Shown here in pieces: positions 9,317 through 18,633 of a DNA stretch of 55,432 bases. The stretch covers positions 1 through 55,432 of the forward strand of contig NZ_PVEO01000015.1 in assembly GCF_002973595.1 (NCBI RefSeq), in the 5' to 3' direction. The translations under genes were made by a program, and so were the position numbers. Each line of letters starts with the position of its first letter. Position 1 is the first letter of the stretch. Origin of the DNA: Jejuia pallidilutea (GTDB lineage: Bacteria; Bacteroidota; Bacteroidia; Flavobacteriales; Flavobacteriaceae). Below the pieces are notes generated by a model that saw only the letters and a program-made list of their open reading frames with translations, was not told the origin of the DNA and ran no database searches.

Positions 9317-10015
9317 GTGTCAAAAAAAATACTTTCAAACAAAAACAATCTCCAGGTACTTTACGAAGATAATCACATCATTATTGTGAATAAACGTGCG
9401 GGCGATATTGTTCAAGGCGATAAAACAGGAGACACACCCTTAAGCGATGTTGTAAAAGCGTATATTAAAAACAAATACAACAAACCAGGAAACGTTTATT
9501 TAGGCACTGTACATCGCTTAGACAGACCAACATCCGGCATTGTAATTTTTGCTAAAACCAGTAAAGTACTACCAAGGCTAAATAAATTATTTTTATCAAA
9601 AGCTATTAAAAAAACCTATTGGGCGGTTGTAAAACAACACCCCTTAAAACAGGAAGACACACTTATACATTGGCTTAAAAAAAATCCTAAAAACAATAAA
9701 TCCTATACACATTCTAAAGAAATTAAGGATAGTAAAAAAGCTATTCTTCATTATAAAACCATAAAAAAACTAGACAATTACATTTTACTTGAAATTCACT
9801 TAGAAACGGGCAGGCACCACCAAATACGTACACAATTGGCCAGCATAGGCTGCCCAATTAAAGGCGATTTAAAATATGGTTTCGATAGAAGTAATAAAGA
9901 TGCAAGCATACATCTTCATGCTAGACATATTGAGTTTACTCACCCTGTAAAAAAAGAACAAATCTCGGTAATTGCACCATTACCAGAAGATGTTATTTGG
10001 AATGCATGCCTTTAA
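9317..10015 (+). CDS. RluA-family RNA pseudouridine synthase
   Basis: 232 residues from a GTG start at 9317; there is no suitable ATG nearby, and MSKKILSNKNNLQVLYEDNH is a sensible N-terminus. The catalytic block VHRLDRPTSGIVIFAKT (near 65-81) contains the Asp that attacks uridine. LEIHLETGRHHQIRTQLASI near 160 is the second conserved family block. There is no S4 domain, so it is a compact RluA-type enzyme; whether it acts on rRNA or tRNA cannot be told. It lies between panB and an aldehyde dehydrogenase on the same strand, with 17 nt to the next gene. Confidence 0.93.
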   Translation: MSKKILSNKNNLQVLYEDNHIIIVNKRAGDIVQGDKTGDTPLSDVVKAYIKNKYNKPGNVYLGTVHRLDRPTSGIVIFAKTSKVLPRLNKLFLSKAIKKTYWAVVKQHPLKQEDTLIHWLKKNPKNNKSYTHSKEIKDSKKAILHYKTIKKLDNYILLEIHLETGRHHQIRTQLASIGCPIKGDLKYGFDRSNKDASIHLHARHIEFTHPVKKEQISVIAPLPEDVIWNACL

Positions 10016-10020
10016 TTTTT

Positions 10021-10028
10021 TATCTTTA
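10021..10028 (+). promoter_or_regulatory. possible -7 box (TATCTTTA) directly before the aldehyde dehydrogenase
   Basis: TATCTTTA differs from TAnnTTTG only in the last base and ends 4 nt before the ATG. If used, the mRNA would be nearly leaderless. The AGGA between box and ATG is too close to act as a normal ribosome binding site. Confidence 0.35.
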
Positions 10029-10032
10029 AGGA

Positions 10033-11412
10033 ATGAAATCAATTCCTGATATTGTACTAGCCCAAAACGCATTTTTCCTATCCCAAAAAACAAAAGATAT
10101 TCAGTATCGGCTATCGCTATTAAAAGCTTTAAAATCTGAAATTCTAAAGAAAGAACAAGAAATTTTAGATGCGTTAAATACAGACTTCAAAAAATCGGAA
10201 TTCGAATCTTATATTAGTGAATTTGCACTAGTAATTTCTGAATTGAACTTAGCCATTAAACATATTAAAAACTGGGCAAAACCCAAACGCGTTTCGGCTT
10301 CCTTGTTAACCTTTCCATCTAAAGATTATATTTACAAAGAGCCATATGGTACGGTTTTAATTATAGCGCCTTGGAATTATCCGTTTTTATTAGCTTTAGA
10401 ACCGCTTATCATGGCAATTGCAGCTGGCAACACAGTAGTTTTAAAACCCAGTGAATTAACGCAAAACACATCTAATATACTCACCCAAATTATTAAAAAT
10501 GTATTTCCAGAACCTGTTGCAGTTTCGGTTGAAGGTGGTGTAGAAACCGCCACCGAACTATTGGCCCAAAAATGGGATTATATATTTTTTACAGGAAGTA
10601 CCAAAGTTGGTAAAATTGTGGCAGAAGCCGCAGCTAAACACCTTACACCCATTACATTGGAATTGGGCGGAAAATCGCCATGTATAATAGACCATACTAA
10701 TAATATTGAGCTAGTGGCACGCCGTTTGGTTTGGGGAAAACTGTTTAATGGCGGGCAAACTTGTATTGCACCAGATTATCTTATTGTAAACCCTAACATA
10801 AAAGACGAGCTTGTAAATAGCATAATTGAAGAAATTACCAGACGTTATGGTAAACACCCAAAAACGTCTAATGATTTTCCTAGAATTATAGATAAGAAAA
10901 ATGTTAAAAGACTTAAAGCGCTTTTAAACAATGAAACCATTATTTATGGCGGTGATGTTGATGAAGTTGAGAACTATATAAGTCCTACCCTTGTAGATGC
11001 GCCAAAGCTAAATAGTAAGTTAATGCAAGAAGAGATTTTTGGTCCTATACTTCCTGTATTAACATATGAAGATGAAGCCGATATTGAAACTATTATTAGG
11101 AATTTAGATAAACCGCTATCGTTTTATATCTTCTCTAAAAACAAACACTTTATAGAAAAAACCATCCAAAAATATAGATTTGGAGGTGGTGTGATAAACG
11201 ATGTTTTGGTACATTTTGGAAACCCTAAATTACCATTTGGCGGTATAGGCACTAGCGGTATGGGCAATTACCACGGTAAGCATGGTTTTGATGCATTCTC
11301 TCATAAAAAATCTATTATGAAACGTGGTACTTGGTTAGATATACCCATGCGATATGCACCCTACAAAAAGAAATTAAATTTACTAAGAAAAGTGTTTAAA
11401 TATCTTGGATAA
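10033..11412 (+). CDS. NAD(P)-dependent aldehyde dehydrogenase (class 3-like)
   Basis: 459 residues, the short class-3 form. It oxidises an aldehyde to the acid; the substrate is not deducible, but this group often handles medium- or long-chain aliphatic and aromatic aldehydes. Visible motifs: PYGTVLIIAPWNYPF near 100, VVLKPSELTQNT near 137 (cofactor Lys), FFTGSTKVGK near 186, ITLELGGKSPCI near 210 (general base Glu) and NGGQTCIAPDY near 240 (nucleophile Cys). The C-terminal block KLPFGGIGTSGMGNYHGKHGF near 400 is also present. It converges on the histidine kinase gene with only 3 nt between stop codons. Confidence 0.95.
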   Translation: MKSIPDIVLAQNAFFLSQKTKDIQYRLSLLKALKSEILKKEQEILDALNTDFKKSEFESYISEFALVISELNLAIKHIKNWAKPKRVSASLLTFPSKDYIYKEPYGTVLIIAPWNYPFLLALEPLIMAIAAGNTVVLKPSELTQNTSNILTQIIKNVFPEPVAVSVEGGVETATELLAQKWDYIFFTGSTKVGKIVAEAAAKHLTPITLELGGKSPCIIDHTNNIELVARRLVWGKLFNGGQTCIAPDYLIVNPNIKDELVNSIIEEITRRYGKHPKTSNDFPRIIDKKNVKRLKALLNNETIIYGGDVDEVENYISPTLVDAPKLNSKLMQEEIFGPILPVLTYEDEADIETIIRNLDKPLSFYIFSKNKHFIEKTIQKYRFGGGVINDVLVHFGNPKLPFGGIGTSGMGNYHGKHGFDAFSHKKSIMKRGTWLDIPMRYAPYKKKLNLLRKVFKYLG

Positions 11413-11415
11413 TTA

Positions 11416-12216
11416 TCAACTTAAAGGATAAAACAATTGTAATAGTACACCTTTATTGGGTTGCGATTTCAACTCTAGATTTGCACCAATAAGTTCAGCC
11501 CTACTTTTCATGTTTATAAGTCCAGAACCCTTCTCAATAGTATCCGTATCAAAACCTTTACCATCATCGTTTGCAGATATAATAATTTGATTGGGTTGAT
11601 AATTTAAAGTAATATTTAAGTTTTTTGCCTCAGAATATTTAACAGAATTAGATAAAAACTCCTGAAGTATTCTAAATACAATAATTTCATGCTTTCGGTC
11701 TTTAAAATCTACTTTGTTACCAATAGTTTTAAGTTCAGCAGATGTAAATTTCATACGCCTTAAGCGATCTAGTTCATTGGTGATAGATTTTTCAAAACCA
11801 ATATTTAAAATCACATCGTTATTTAGCGTTTTAGATAATGCACGTACTTCTTTTAACCCGTTGCTCAGCGCTTCAGTAGTGTCTTTAAACTTATCCTTAA
11901 CATCGTCTGCTACCTGCATTTTTAAAATACTTAGTTGCATACTTGCAAAGGACAGTAATTGGCCAACGTTATCGTGTAGTTCCCATCCAATATTTTTTAA
12001 GGTTTGTTCTTGCGCTTCGGTTTGTACCAAAATCATCTCTTTTTCAAAAGCACGTTGTTGCTCTATTTTTTCAAGAAGTAGCTTGTTTTTCCGTTTTTGA
12101 AAAACAATAAAAAATATGATGACGAGCGTCGTTATAATTACCAAAACGGCAATCATATATATCAACATATAGCGTTCTGAAGCGCTACTTACAATTCGTT
12201 CTCCGGTTTGCACCAT
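11416..12216 (-). CDS. sensor histidine kinase, NarL-associated type (HisKA_3)
   Basis: 266 residues. One membrane helix spans about 16-40 and is followed by a short coiled coil. The phosphoacceptor block NIGWELHDNVGQLLSF near 80 has the HD pattern of the HisKA_3 family. The HATPase domain shows an N-box (EFLSNSVKYSEAKN near 185), G1 (NDDGKGFD near 215) and G2 (GSGLINMKSRAELIGA near 229). There is no extracytoplasmic sensing domain, and no response regulator gene lies nearby. Its first 28 nt overlap the upstream 7-TM gene, indicating tight coupling, so the 7-TM protein may provide the sensing part (inference). Confidence 0.92.
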   Translation of the reverse strand: MVQTGERIVSSASERYMLIYMIAVLVIITTLVIIFFIVFQKRKNKLLLEKIEQQRAFEKEMILVQTEAQEQTLKNIGWELHDNVGQLLSFASMQLSILKMQVADDVKDKFKDTTEALSNGLKEVRALSKTLNNDVILNIGFEKSITNELDRLRRMKFTSAELKTIGNKVDFKDRKHEIIVFRILQEFLSNSVKYSEAKNLNITLNYQPNQIIISANDDGKGFDTDTIEKGSGLINMKSRAELIGANLELKSQPNKGVLLQLFYPLS

Positions 12217-12914
12217 ATTAAAGCAAAGGTATAGGTTAAATACATAAATAAATTAGCAAATAAGAAAATTTGAAATCTTAAATCAACAAAAGCCTTATCA
12301 AAAACTCCAACACCTATTTCGTATTTATAGTAAACATCATAAAATGTTAACGGTGCAATAATTAGCCACCAAATAAAAATAACTGCACTAATGTAAAAAT
12401 TAAGCGATTTATAAAACACTAATATTTTTTCACTGAGCAGAATTTCAATAAAATATAAAACGGCACAAAGAAATATTATTAAAGCTCCAAGCAAATCTAA
12501 AACAAAAAAGAATTGATTAAAAAAAGCATCCCAATTAAGGGCTATATAAATAAGTGAAAAAGCAAAAAAGCCATAGCTTGCTACCTTAATCATGCGTTTG
12601 TGTAATTCTGTTTTTAAAATTTTACGATAATAAAAAGAGAAAAACATTATAGCGCCAATTACCCAATATAAATTAGCCCACCAATGATTTTTTTCAAACT
12701 TAGTTCCAATTAAAAAGCTTAAAAATCTATCTGGTTTTACATAGTGCGTATAGTAACATAGCGTATCTGAAATAGCTATGAACCAAAGAAAATAAATAAA
12801 ATATTTAGCAGCTGTGTTTTTGTATTTTATATAAAAAAACAAACCTGTAACAGCTGCTAAAAACTCTAAAGAGTATGTTATAAGGTGATAATTATCTAAT
12901 AAAAAATTACTCAT
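12189..12914 (-). CDS. 7-TM membrane protein of unknown function coupled to a histidine kinase
   Basis: 241 residues, almost entirely hydrophobic with about seven predicted membrane helices (roughly 8-27, 36-55, 78-97, 106-125, 132-158, 167-187 and 207-232). Helix boundaries are rich in Trp and Tyr. I do not recognise a named family. Middle gene of a three-gene minus-strand operon: 6 nt behind the anchored 170-aa protein and overlapping the kinase start by 28 nt. The arrangement suggests a receptor or signalling partner for the single-helix kinase. ATG start at 12914. Confidence 0.8.
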   Translation of the reverse strand: MSNFLLDNYHLITYSLEFLAAVTGLFFYIKYKNTAAKYFIYFLWFIAISDTLCYYTHYVKPDRFLSFLIGTKFEKNHWWANLYWVIGAIMFFSFYYRKILKTELHKRMIKVASYGFFAFSLIYIALNWDAFFNQFFFVLDLLGALIIFLCAVLYFIEILLSEKILVFYKSLNFYISAVIFIWWLIIAPLTFYDVYYKYEIGVGVFDKAFVDLRFQIFLFANLFMYLTYTFALIWCKPENEL

Positions 12915-12920
12915 TTATAA

Positions 12921-13433
12921 TCAAGGATATTCACCTGTACCTCCACCACCATGGTTTAATGGAGTTATTGGTATAATTCCATCATCTTGAAGTGTTATAT
13001 TTAGAGCACTGGCCTTAGATAGTTTTTTACTGCCAGTAGGTACAATAAACAAGGTGTTTCTATTTTTAAGTTTGGGATTAGCGTTTTTACCATAATTACC
13101 CATATATACGCTTATACCTGTCATTTTAAACCCTAACGAATCTGATGTTGCTTCAGCATAATCTAAATAATTTCTAACCTCACTTAAAGACCAACCAACA
13201 TTAGTTGTTTTCTTTCTAGAACCTTCAACTTCAAGTGTAGAGTCTATTTCTGTTGCATTGTTTTGTTTCCAGTTTTTAAATAGTTTAGTAGCCTCTGCTA
13301 CTGAAATGGTGTCCTTTGGCACTTTAATTTTAGTGTCAATAGTATGCATATCTTCCGTTTGCCTAGGGCAGAACAAATACGTTAACACTGCACCGATAAT
13401 AAATCCTAAGATAATAGGTCCTAATTTTTTCAT
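12921..13433 (-). CDS. membrane-anchored hypothetical protein, first gene of the kinase operon
   Basis: 170 residues: one N-terminal hydrophobic segment (about 4-22, ending LTYLFC), then a polar domain with no recognised motif. The C-terminus is unusual, with an NHGGGGTGEYP tail. Either the N-terminal helix anchors the protein or it is an uncleaved or lipoprotein-like signal; the Cys at about 22 lies in YLFCPRQ, not a convincing lipobox. It precedes the 7-TM and kinase genes with 6 nt spacing, so it is probably part of the same sensory unit. Function unknown. Confidence 0.75.
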   Translation of the reverse strand: MKKLGPIILGFIIGAVLTYLFCPRQTEDMHTIDTKIKVPKDTISVAEATKLFKNWKQNNATEIDSTLEVEGSRKKTTNVGWSLSEVRNYLDYAEATSDSLGFKMTGISVYMGNYGKNANPKLKNRNTLFIVPTGSKKLSKASALNITLQDDGIIPITPLNHGGGGTGEYP

Positions 13434-13738
13434 AATTAATAATATTGGTTAATAATAGCTAGGTCTAAAATAGTAAAAACATTTAATTAGGGGCGGTTTA
13501 TTTTATTATTTAGATAGGAAACCCAAGCATTTCTACCATACCAACGGTAAATAATCAACATCCATAAATAACGTGCTTTACAGCAACCAAAAGTGTGGAT
13601 TTGGAGTTTTTATATGTTGTAGCAAATAAAATACCACTTAAAAAAGTTAACATATCGCTTAAAGAAAAAAGTACGATATATTAACTCCTGTGGATAAACC
13701 GAAAAAAGACTCTTTAAACTTATATGTTGAGGAATAGA
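13434..13738. other. gene-free intergenic stretch between the kinase operon and the Lrp gene
   Basis: 305 nt with no credible coding frame. It should hold the promoter of the minus-strand kinase operon and contains the hairpin annotated at 13639-13686. I see no RNA gene in it. Confidence 0.6.
13639..13686 (-). terminator. terminator of the Lrp gene
   Basis: A 13-bp stem with one mismatch (13645-13657 against 13674-13686, core GTTAACATATCG), AT-rich, with a 16-nt loop. On the minus strand it is followed by TTTTTT. It lies 53 nt past the Lrp stop codon. Confidence 0.6.
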
Positions 13739-14197
13739 TCAAAACCTTATAATATTGGTTTGTTTAACTTCATTAATTACAAACATACTATGTGTACTTC
13801 CTATATGATTTATGGTGGTTAATTTTTTTACCATAAACTCTCTAAATGCTTCCATATCCTTTACAATTACTTTTAAAAGGTAGTCGTAATCGCCACTTAC
13901 ATGATAACATTCCAAAACTTCATTTAAACCATTTACTTCCTTTTCAAAACTAACTACAAAATCCTGACTATGCTGCAATAATTTAACATGACAGAATGCC
14001 ACAAAATTCCTGTCTATTTTCCTTTTATTTATTACAGCAGTATAACTATCAATATACCCCTCTTTTTCAAGCTTTTTAATACGTTCGTATACAGCTGTTA
14101 CAGAAAGCCCTAAGGCATTAGATAATTCTTTATTGGTCTGCTTGCTATCGTTTTGAAGGCGTTCTAATAATTTTTTATCGGTTTCATCAAAAATCAT
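13739..14197 (-). CDS. Lrp/AsnC-family transcriptional regulator
   Basis: 152 residues. The N-terminal winged helix-turn-helix (about 3-60) contains LLERLQNDSKQTNKELSNAL and a LSVTAVYERIKKLEKEGYI recognition helix. The C-terminal RAM/ACT-like domain contains CYHVSGDYDYLLKVIVKD near 100. Members bind amino acids and assemble as dimers to octamers on DNA. The gene is divergent from a Cys/Met-metabolism PLP enzyme with 159 nt between starts, the usual layout for a local regulator of an amino-acid catabolic gene, so it most likely controls that enzyme and itself (inference from position). Confidence 0.95.
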   Translation of the reverse strand: MIFDETDKKLLERLQNDSKQTNKELSNALGLSVTAVYERIKKLEKEGYIDSYTAVINKRKIDRNFVAFCHVKLLQHSQDFVVSFEKEVNGLNEVLECYHVSGDYDYLLKVIVKDMEAFREFMVKKLTTINHIGSTHSMFVINEVKQTNIIRF

Positions 14198-14356
14198 AAT
14201 TGAAAAATATTCGCTCTATGGGTTTTCATCTTACAAATTACAAACTTTAAATCTACATTATACAATTTATATAGTTTTATTTTTTACATATACACATAAT
14301 AGTTGATTTTAATTCTAAATATTACGAAATTTATATCATTATAAAACAATTGTATT

Positions 14357-15562
14357 ATGAGTTTTAAACCCGCAAATAGTATTCAGGATTTACAATATTT
14401 TGGCGAATTTGGAGGTGTTAACCCTTCAATTTCAGATTCCTCAACATACACCTTTCTTTCTGCCAAAACCATGTTTGATACCTTTGAAGGAAATGCAGAT
14501 GGATGTTATTTATACTCGCGCCACTCCTCGCCTTCTAATTTGTATTTAGGAGCGGCTCTGGCTGCCATGGAACATACTGAAACAGCAAATGTTACTGCAT
14601 CTGGAATGGGTGCCATTACTTCGGTAATGCTGCAATTGTGTAATGCCGGAGACCACATTATTTCTAGTAGAACCATTTATGGCGGCACTTATGCGTTCTT
14701 CAAAAATTTTATCCCAAAGTTTAATATTGAAACTTCTTTTGTGGATATTACGAAATTAGACGTTGTGGAGGCTGCTATTACCAAAAACACAAAAGTTATT
14801 TACTGTGAATCGGTAAGCAACCCATTATTAGAAGTGGCCGATATTAAAAATTTAGCAAAAATCGCCAAAAAACATGGTTTAAAGCTGGTTGTAGATAATA
14901 CATTTTCTCCTTTGTCTATTTCGCCAGCTATTTTAGGAGCAGATGTGGTAATTCATAGCTTAACAAAATTTATAAATGGCTCTAGCGATACGGTTGGTGG
15001 CGTTGTTTGTGGTTCTCAAGAATTTATAAACGCTTTACGCAATGTAAATGATGGTGCCTGCATGTTGCTTGGTGCCACTATGGATAGTTTACGCGCTTCT
15101 TCTATTTTAAAGAATTTACGAACATTACATATTAGAATGCAACAGCACAGTAAAAATGGTATGTTTTTAGCTGAAAAATTTGAAGCAGAAGGACTAAAAA
15201 CGGTATACCCTGGTTTAAAGTCGCATCCGTCGCATCAATTATTTAAAAATATGATGAATACCGAATATGGTTTTGGAGGTATGCTAACCATAGATGTGGG
15301 AAGTTTAAACAAAGCCAATGCGCTTATGGAACTGATGCAACATAAAAATTTGGGGTATTTAGCAGTAAGCTTAGGGTTTTACAAAACGTTATTTTCTGCT
15401 CCTGGAACATCTACATCTTCTGAAATACCTGAAGAAGAACAAAAACAAATGGGATTAAGTGACGGACTTATTCGTTTTTCAATAGGATTGGATGCGGATA
15501 TTGAGCGTACTTACGGTGTAATGCGAAAATGTATGTTAGAGATAGGAGTTTTAAAAGCTTAA
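14357..15562 (+). CDS. Cys/Met-metabolism PLP-dependent enzyme (methionine gamma-lyase-like)
   Basis: 401 residues of the trans-sulfuration family. PLP is held by the Lys in VVIHSLTKFINGSSDTVGG near 205. Other blocks are YLYSRHSSPSNLYLGAALA near 50 (the position of YTRxxNPT in classical members), VTASGMGAITSVMLQLC near 80, and SGTSTSSEIP-like CAPGTSTSSEIPEEEQ material near 355. It should split or exchange the sulfur side chain of methionine, cysteine or a related substrate; the SSPS variant of the NPT motif makes the exact substrate uncertain. It is controlled by the divergent Lrp regulator, probably. It converges on the next gene with 3 nt between stops. Confidence 0.85.
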   Translation: MSFKPANSIQDLQYFGEFGGVNPSISDSSTYTFLSAKTMFDTFEGNADGCYLYSRHSSPSNLYLGAALAAMEHTETANVTASGMGAITSVMLQLCNAGDHIISSRTIYGGTYAFFKNFIPKFNIETSFVDITKLDVVEAAITKNTKVIYCESVSNPLLEVADIKNLAKIAKKHGLKLVVDNTFSPLSISPAILGADVVIHSLTKFINGSSDTVGGVVCGSQEFINALRNVNDGACMLLGATMDSLRASSILKNLRTLHIRMQQHSKNGMFLAEKFEAEGLKTVYPGLKSHPSHQLFKNMMNTEYGFGGMLTIDVGSLNKANALMELMQHKNLGYLAVSLGFYKTLFSAPGTSTSSEIPEEEQKQMGLSDGLIRFSIGLDADIERTYGVMRKCMLEIGVLKA

Positions 15563-15565
15563 AAA

Positions 15566-16588
15566 TCATACACCTTTGATCCGTTCCCAAAGAGATACAA
15601 GAACCGCATCAAAACGATCGAACTTGGGCTCGAAAGGCTTCATGTTCAATCGGTTATCGTCTTCATACAATAATAAACTAAATACAGAGCTGTCCGGGTC
15701 TTCTGGATCTAAAAGCGGATAGCGCAAATCGTTATACCTGTATTCATTATCGTTTATAGCATAAACACTATAGTAACCATTACTAAACCATGCTAAAGCC
15801 TTAATATCGCTATACTCCGAAGGTTGTAGATCTCTCATTTTGGGTATTTCCCTAAAATTTAAAAACCTTTTTTGTGTATCGAACAATGAGTAATCGGCCA
15901 CATAATATGCTGTTTCTGTTTCAGCAATGGCATACCACAAAATGTTATTAAAAATTGCAGGCTGTGTACTATACCTAAACGCATTAATATTAGCTGCCAT
16001 TAAAGATTTTTTAAATATAGAATTTACATACAACTTGTTGCCCAGAGTAAATAATAAGTAAACAGAACTAATACCAATACCCAGTTTTAACCATAAACGC
16101 CTTTTTTTGGACACACGTTTAAAAAACATTACAACAACCATGCAAATTAAAAATGGCAGCGTATAAGCAGGATCTGCCACTGCAATATTATTAAGTGCTA
16201 CCCTGTAATTAGTAAAAGGCGCAAACAACTGTGTTCCATAAGGCGTAAATGCATCTAAAATAGGATGCGTAAATAACGACCAAAAGAAAAGCATTATCCA
16301 GTCTTTTTGCGTTGTGGTACTTTGTCGTTTTCCAGAATTATATAGTTTATAAACCAACCAACCAAAACCAAAAGCGGCCACAACAGAAAAAAAAATAGAA
16401 TGCATAAACCCTCGATGAAATAGCATTGCATCAATTTCGTTACCATAAATCCAACTACCTACCAAAACATCTAAGTCTGGAATGGTACCACCAATAGCAC
16501 CAAACAGAAGTGCTTTATTTCCAATTTTTTTTCCTAGAACCGCTTCTCCACAAGCAGCACCTAAAACAATTTGAGTTAGAGAATCCAT
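15566..16588 (-). CDS. YdjM-type membrane-bound metal-dependent hydrolase (DUF457)
   Basis: 340 residues. The N-terminal half has the DUF457 pattern: MDSLTQIVLGAACGEAVLG, TIPDLDVLVG near 36 and LFHRGFMHSIFFS near 56, with HRGxxHS-type histidines that are likely metal ligands; HPILDAFTPYGTQLF near 112 is another conserved block. Several membrane helices lie between about 60 and 190. The C-terminal 150 residues are soluble. Homologues include the E. coli LexA-regulated YdjM, whose reaction is unknown. Monocistronic as far as can be seen. Confidence 0.88.
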   Translation of the reverse strand: MDSLTQIVLGAACGEAVLGKKIGNKALLFGAIGGTIPDLDVLVGSWIYGNEIDAMLFHRGFMHSIFFSVVAAFGFGWLVYKLYNSGKRQSTTTQKDWIMLFFWSLFTHPILDAFTPYGTQLFAPFTNYRVALNNIAVADPAYTLPFLICMVVVMFFKRVSKKRRLWLKLGIGISSVYLLFTLGNKLYVNSIFKKSLMAANINAFRYSTQPAIFNNILWYAIAETETAYYVADYSLFDTQKRFLNFREIPKMRDLQPSEYSDIKALAWFSNGYYSVYAINDNEYRYNDLRYPLLDPEDPDSSVFSLLLYEDDNRLNMKPFEPKFDRFDAVLVSLWERIKGV

Positions 16589-16666
16589 ATAAGTTAGCTA
16601 AGTTAACCAACTTTTTAGTTACGCGATTAACAAAACAGTAAGCTTATGTGATAAAATGTTAAAAAA

Positions 16667-16891
16667 CTAAACTTTTTTTTCTTCAACAACAGTAATGTTT
16701 AATTCATTTGGCATTAATAAAGCTTCAATGTCAAAATCAATACTTGTAGATGTTGGCGAACATGTATGGCTATTATCCTTGGCACTCTTAATGTCATTAA
16801 AATTAATATGCTTTTTATAAGAAGACGGACTTTCATGCACCAAAAAATAAAGAGCAACAAAGACAAATAAAATTGATAGTGCAAAAATCAT
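16667..16891 (-). CDS. small membrane-anchored hypothetical protein
   Basis: 74 residues: a hydrophobic N-terminal helix (about 1-18, IFALSILFVFVALYFLV) and a polar, Ser/Thr-rich tail ending VEEKKV. The ATG at 16891 is clean. No family recognised. It sits alone between the DUF457 gene and nhaC, on the opposite strand to nhaC. It could be an orphan small membrane protein; a chance frame is possible but the signal-anchor layout argues for a real gene. Confidence 0.55.
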   Translation of the reverse strand: MIFALSILFVFVALYFLVHESPSSYKKHINFNDIKSAKDNSHTCSPTSTSIDFDIEALLMPNELNITVVEEKKV

Positions 16892-16998
16892 AGTAAGGGC
16901 ATTAGGCCTTTAACATATAAGACCCTAATAATCAAACAAGTCACATCATTTTGAAAGAAATTAATAAAATCGTAACATTACGTATCAAAAAATTCTAG

Positions 16999-18468
16999 AT
17001 GAAAGACGACAAGAATATCTCCGATTTTAAAGCCAATAACCAAAATATTGTAGAAAATAAAGCACTTAATTTTTTTGAAGCATTAATTCCTGTTATTCTA
17101 TTAATGGGACTCTTATTTTACAATATAGTGTTTGCAGATGGCGAACTTTTAGGAACATATTCTAATCAATTTATACTATTAATTGGAGGCGCCATAGCTG
17201 CCTTTGTTGGTTTTTTTAATAAGGTTTCCTTACAGCTTATGCTAACTGAAATTTGGGAAAACCTAAAAAGTGTATTTGTGCCTATACTAATTCTATTTTT
17301 GGTAGGTGCACTCGCAGGTACATGGCTTATTAGCGGAGTAATTCCAGCTATGGTTTATTATGGCTTACAGGTATTAAGTCCTGCTATTTTTTTACCAGCT
17401 TCAGTTGTTATTTCAGCTATAATTTCTATTGCTACAGGAAGTTCTTGGACAACCTCTGCAACCGTTGGTATAGCCCTAGTAGGCATAGGTACTGCTCTGG
17501 GCATTAACCCAGGCATGATTGCAGGTGCTGTTATCTCTGGCGCCTATTTTGGTGATAAAATGTCGCCACTAAGCGATACCACCAATTTAGCACCAGCAAT
17601 GGCAGGTACAGATTTATTTACTCATATTAGATATATGACCATAACAACAGTACCAACAATTTTAGTAACACTGGTTGTTTTTGCTATTATAAGCGCCACT
17701 ATCGACACCTCCGGAAGTGCAGATGTTAGTAATTTGCTACAAACAATTGATGCTACCTTTAACATTACACCATGGCTGTTTTTAGTACCAATAATAGTAA
17801 TTGCACTAATTTTAATGAAAACCAAACCGTTAGTTGCATTAGCTACAGGCGTTATTATTGCAGCTATTTTTGCATTTATATTTCAAACTGAAGTATTGAA
17901 CAACTTAGGTAATTCTAAACTATCAACAGTTATTACTTCTATTTTTACAGACACGCAGATTTCTACTAATAATGAAAAACTAAATGAATTATTTTCATCT
18001 GGTGGTATGGAAGGTATGCTGTGGACAATCTTTCTTATTGTTTGTGCTATGATATTTGGAGGTATTATGGATGGCATTGGCGCACTATCTAGAATCACCG
18101 AAGCCTTACTTTCTGTAGCCACCTCTGTTTTTGGGTTATTTGCAAGTACTGTAATAAGTTGTTTAGGCTTAAATGCCATAGCTTCCGATCAATATCTAGC
18201 CATAGTAATTCCTGGGAAAATGTTTAAAAAAGCTTTTGAAGATAAAGGTCTTGCTCCAGAAAATCTTAGTAGAACACTCGAAGATTCTGGTACAGTAACG
18301 TCAGTCCTTATTCCCTGGAATACTTGTGGCGCCTACCAGTCTGGAGTTTTAGGAGTTGGTGTTGGCGAGTATTTCTTTTATGCCATTTTTAATTGGATGA
18401 GCCCGTTTACAACCCTAATTTTTGCTGCCTTACGCATTAAAATAAAACAACTTTCAAATTCCAAATAA
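16999..18468 (+). CDS. nhaC: Na+/H+ antiporter of the NhaC family
   Basis: 489 residues with about eleven to twelve hydrophobic segments. It exchanges Na+ for H+ across the inner membrane, for sodium and pH homeostasis, as expected in a marine bacterium. Typical NhaC blocks are SSWTTSATVGIALVGIG near 155, ISGAYFGDKMSPLSDTTNLA near 180, IMDGIGALSRITEALL near 355 and SDQYLAIVIPGKMFK near 395, together with LIPWNTCGAYQSGVLGV near 435. The first 25 residues are a polar cytoplasmic leader. It stands alone with a 215-nt gap before the peroxiredoxin. Confidence 0.95.
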   Translation: MKDDKNISDFKANNQNIVENKALNFFEALIPVILLMGLLFYNIVFADGELLGTYSNQFILLIGGAIAAFVGFFNKVSLQLMLTEIWENLKSVFVPILILFLVGALAGTWLISGVIPAMVYYGLQVLSPAIFLPASVVISAIISIATGSSWTTSATVGIALVGIGTALGINPGMIAGAVISGAYFGDKMSPLSDTTNLAPAMAGTDLFTHIRYMTITTVPTILVTLVVFAIISATIDTSGSADVSNLLQTIDATFNITPWLFLVPIIVIALILMKTKPLVALATGVIIAAIFAFIFQTEVLNNLGNSKLSTVITSIFTDTQISTNNEKLNELFSSGGMEGMLWTIFLIVCAMIFGGIMDGIGALSRITEALLSVATSVFGLFASTVISCLGLNAIASDQYLAIVIPGKMFKKAFEDKGLAPENLSRTLEDSGTVTSVLIPWNTCGAYQSGVLGVGVGEYFFYAIFNWMSPFTTLIFAALRIKIKQLSNSK

Positions 18469-18633
18469 GAATACCCCAACACTTTTTCGTTCAATTTATA
18501 AGTTTCATAATTTTAGTAGTTAATTTTTGCTCAATTCTTAAAAACAAGCACCACTTTTTAGAGCGATACAGAAATACTATTCTTAAATAAAATTTAATAA
18601 TTACAATCTATATATACAGCCGTAATGATATGT

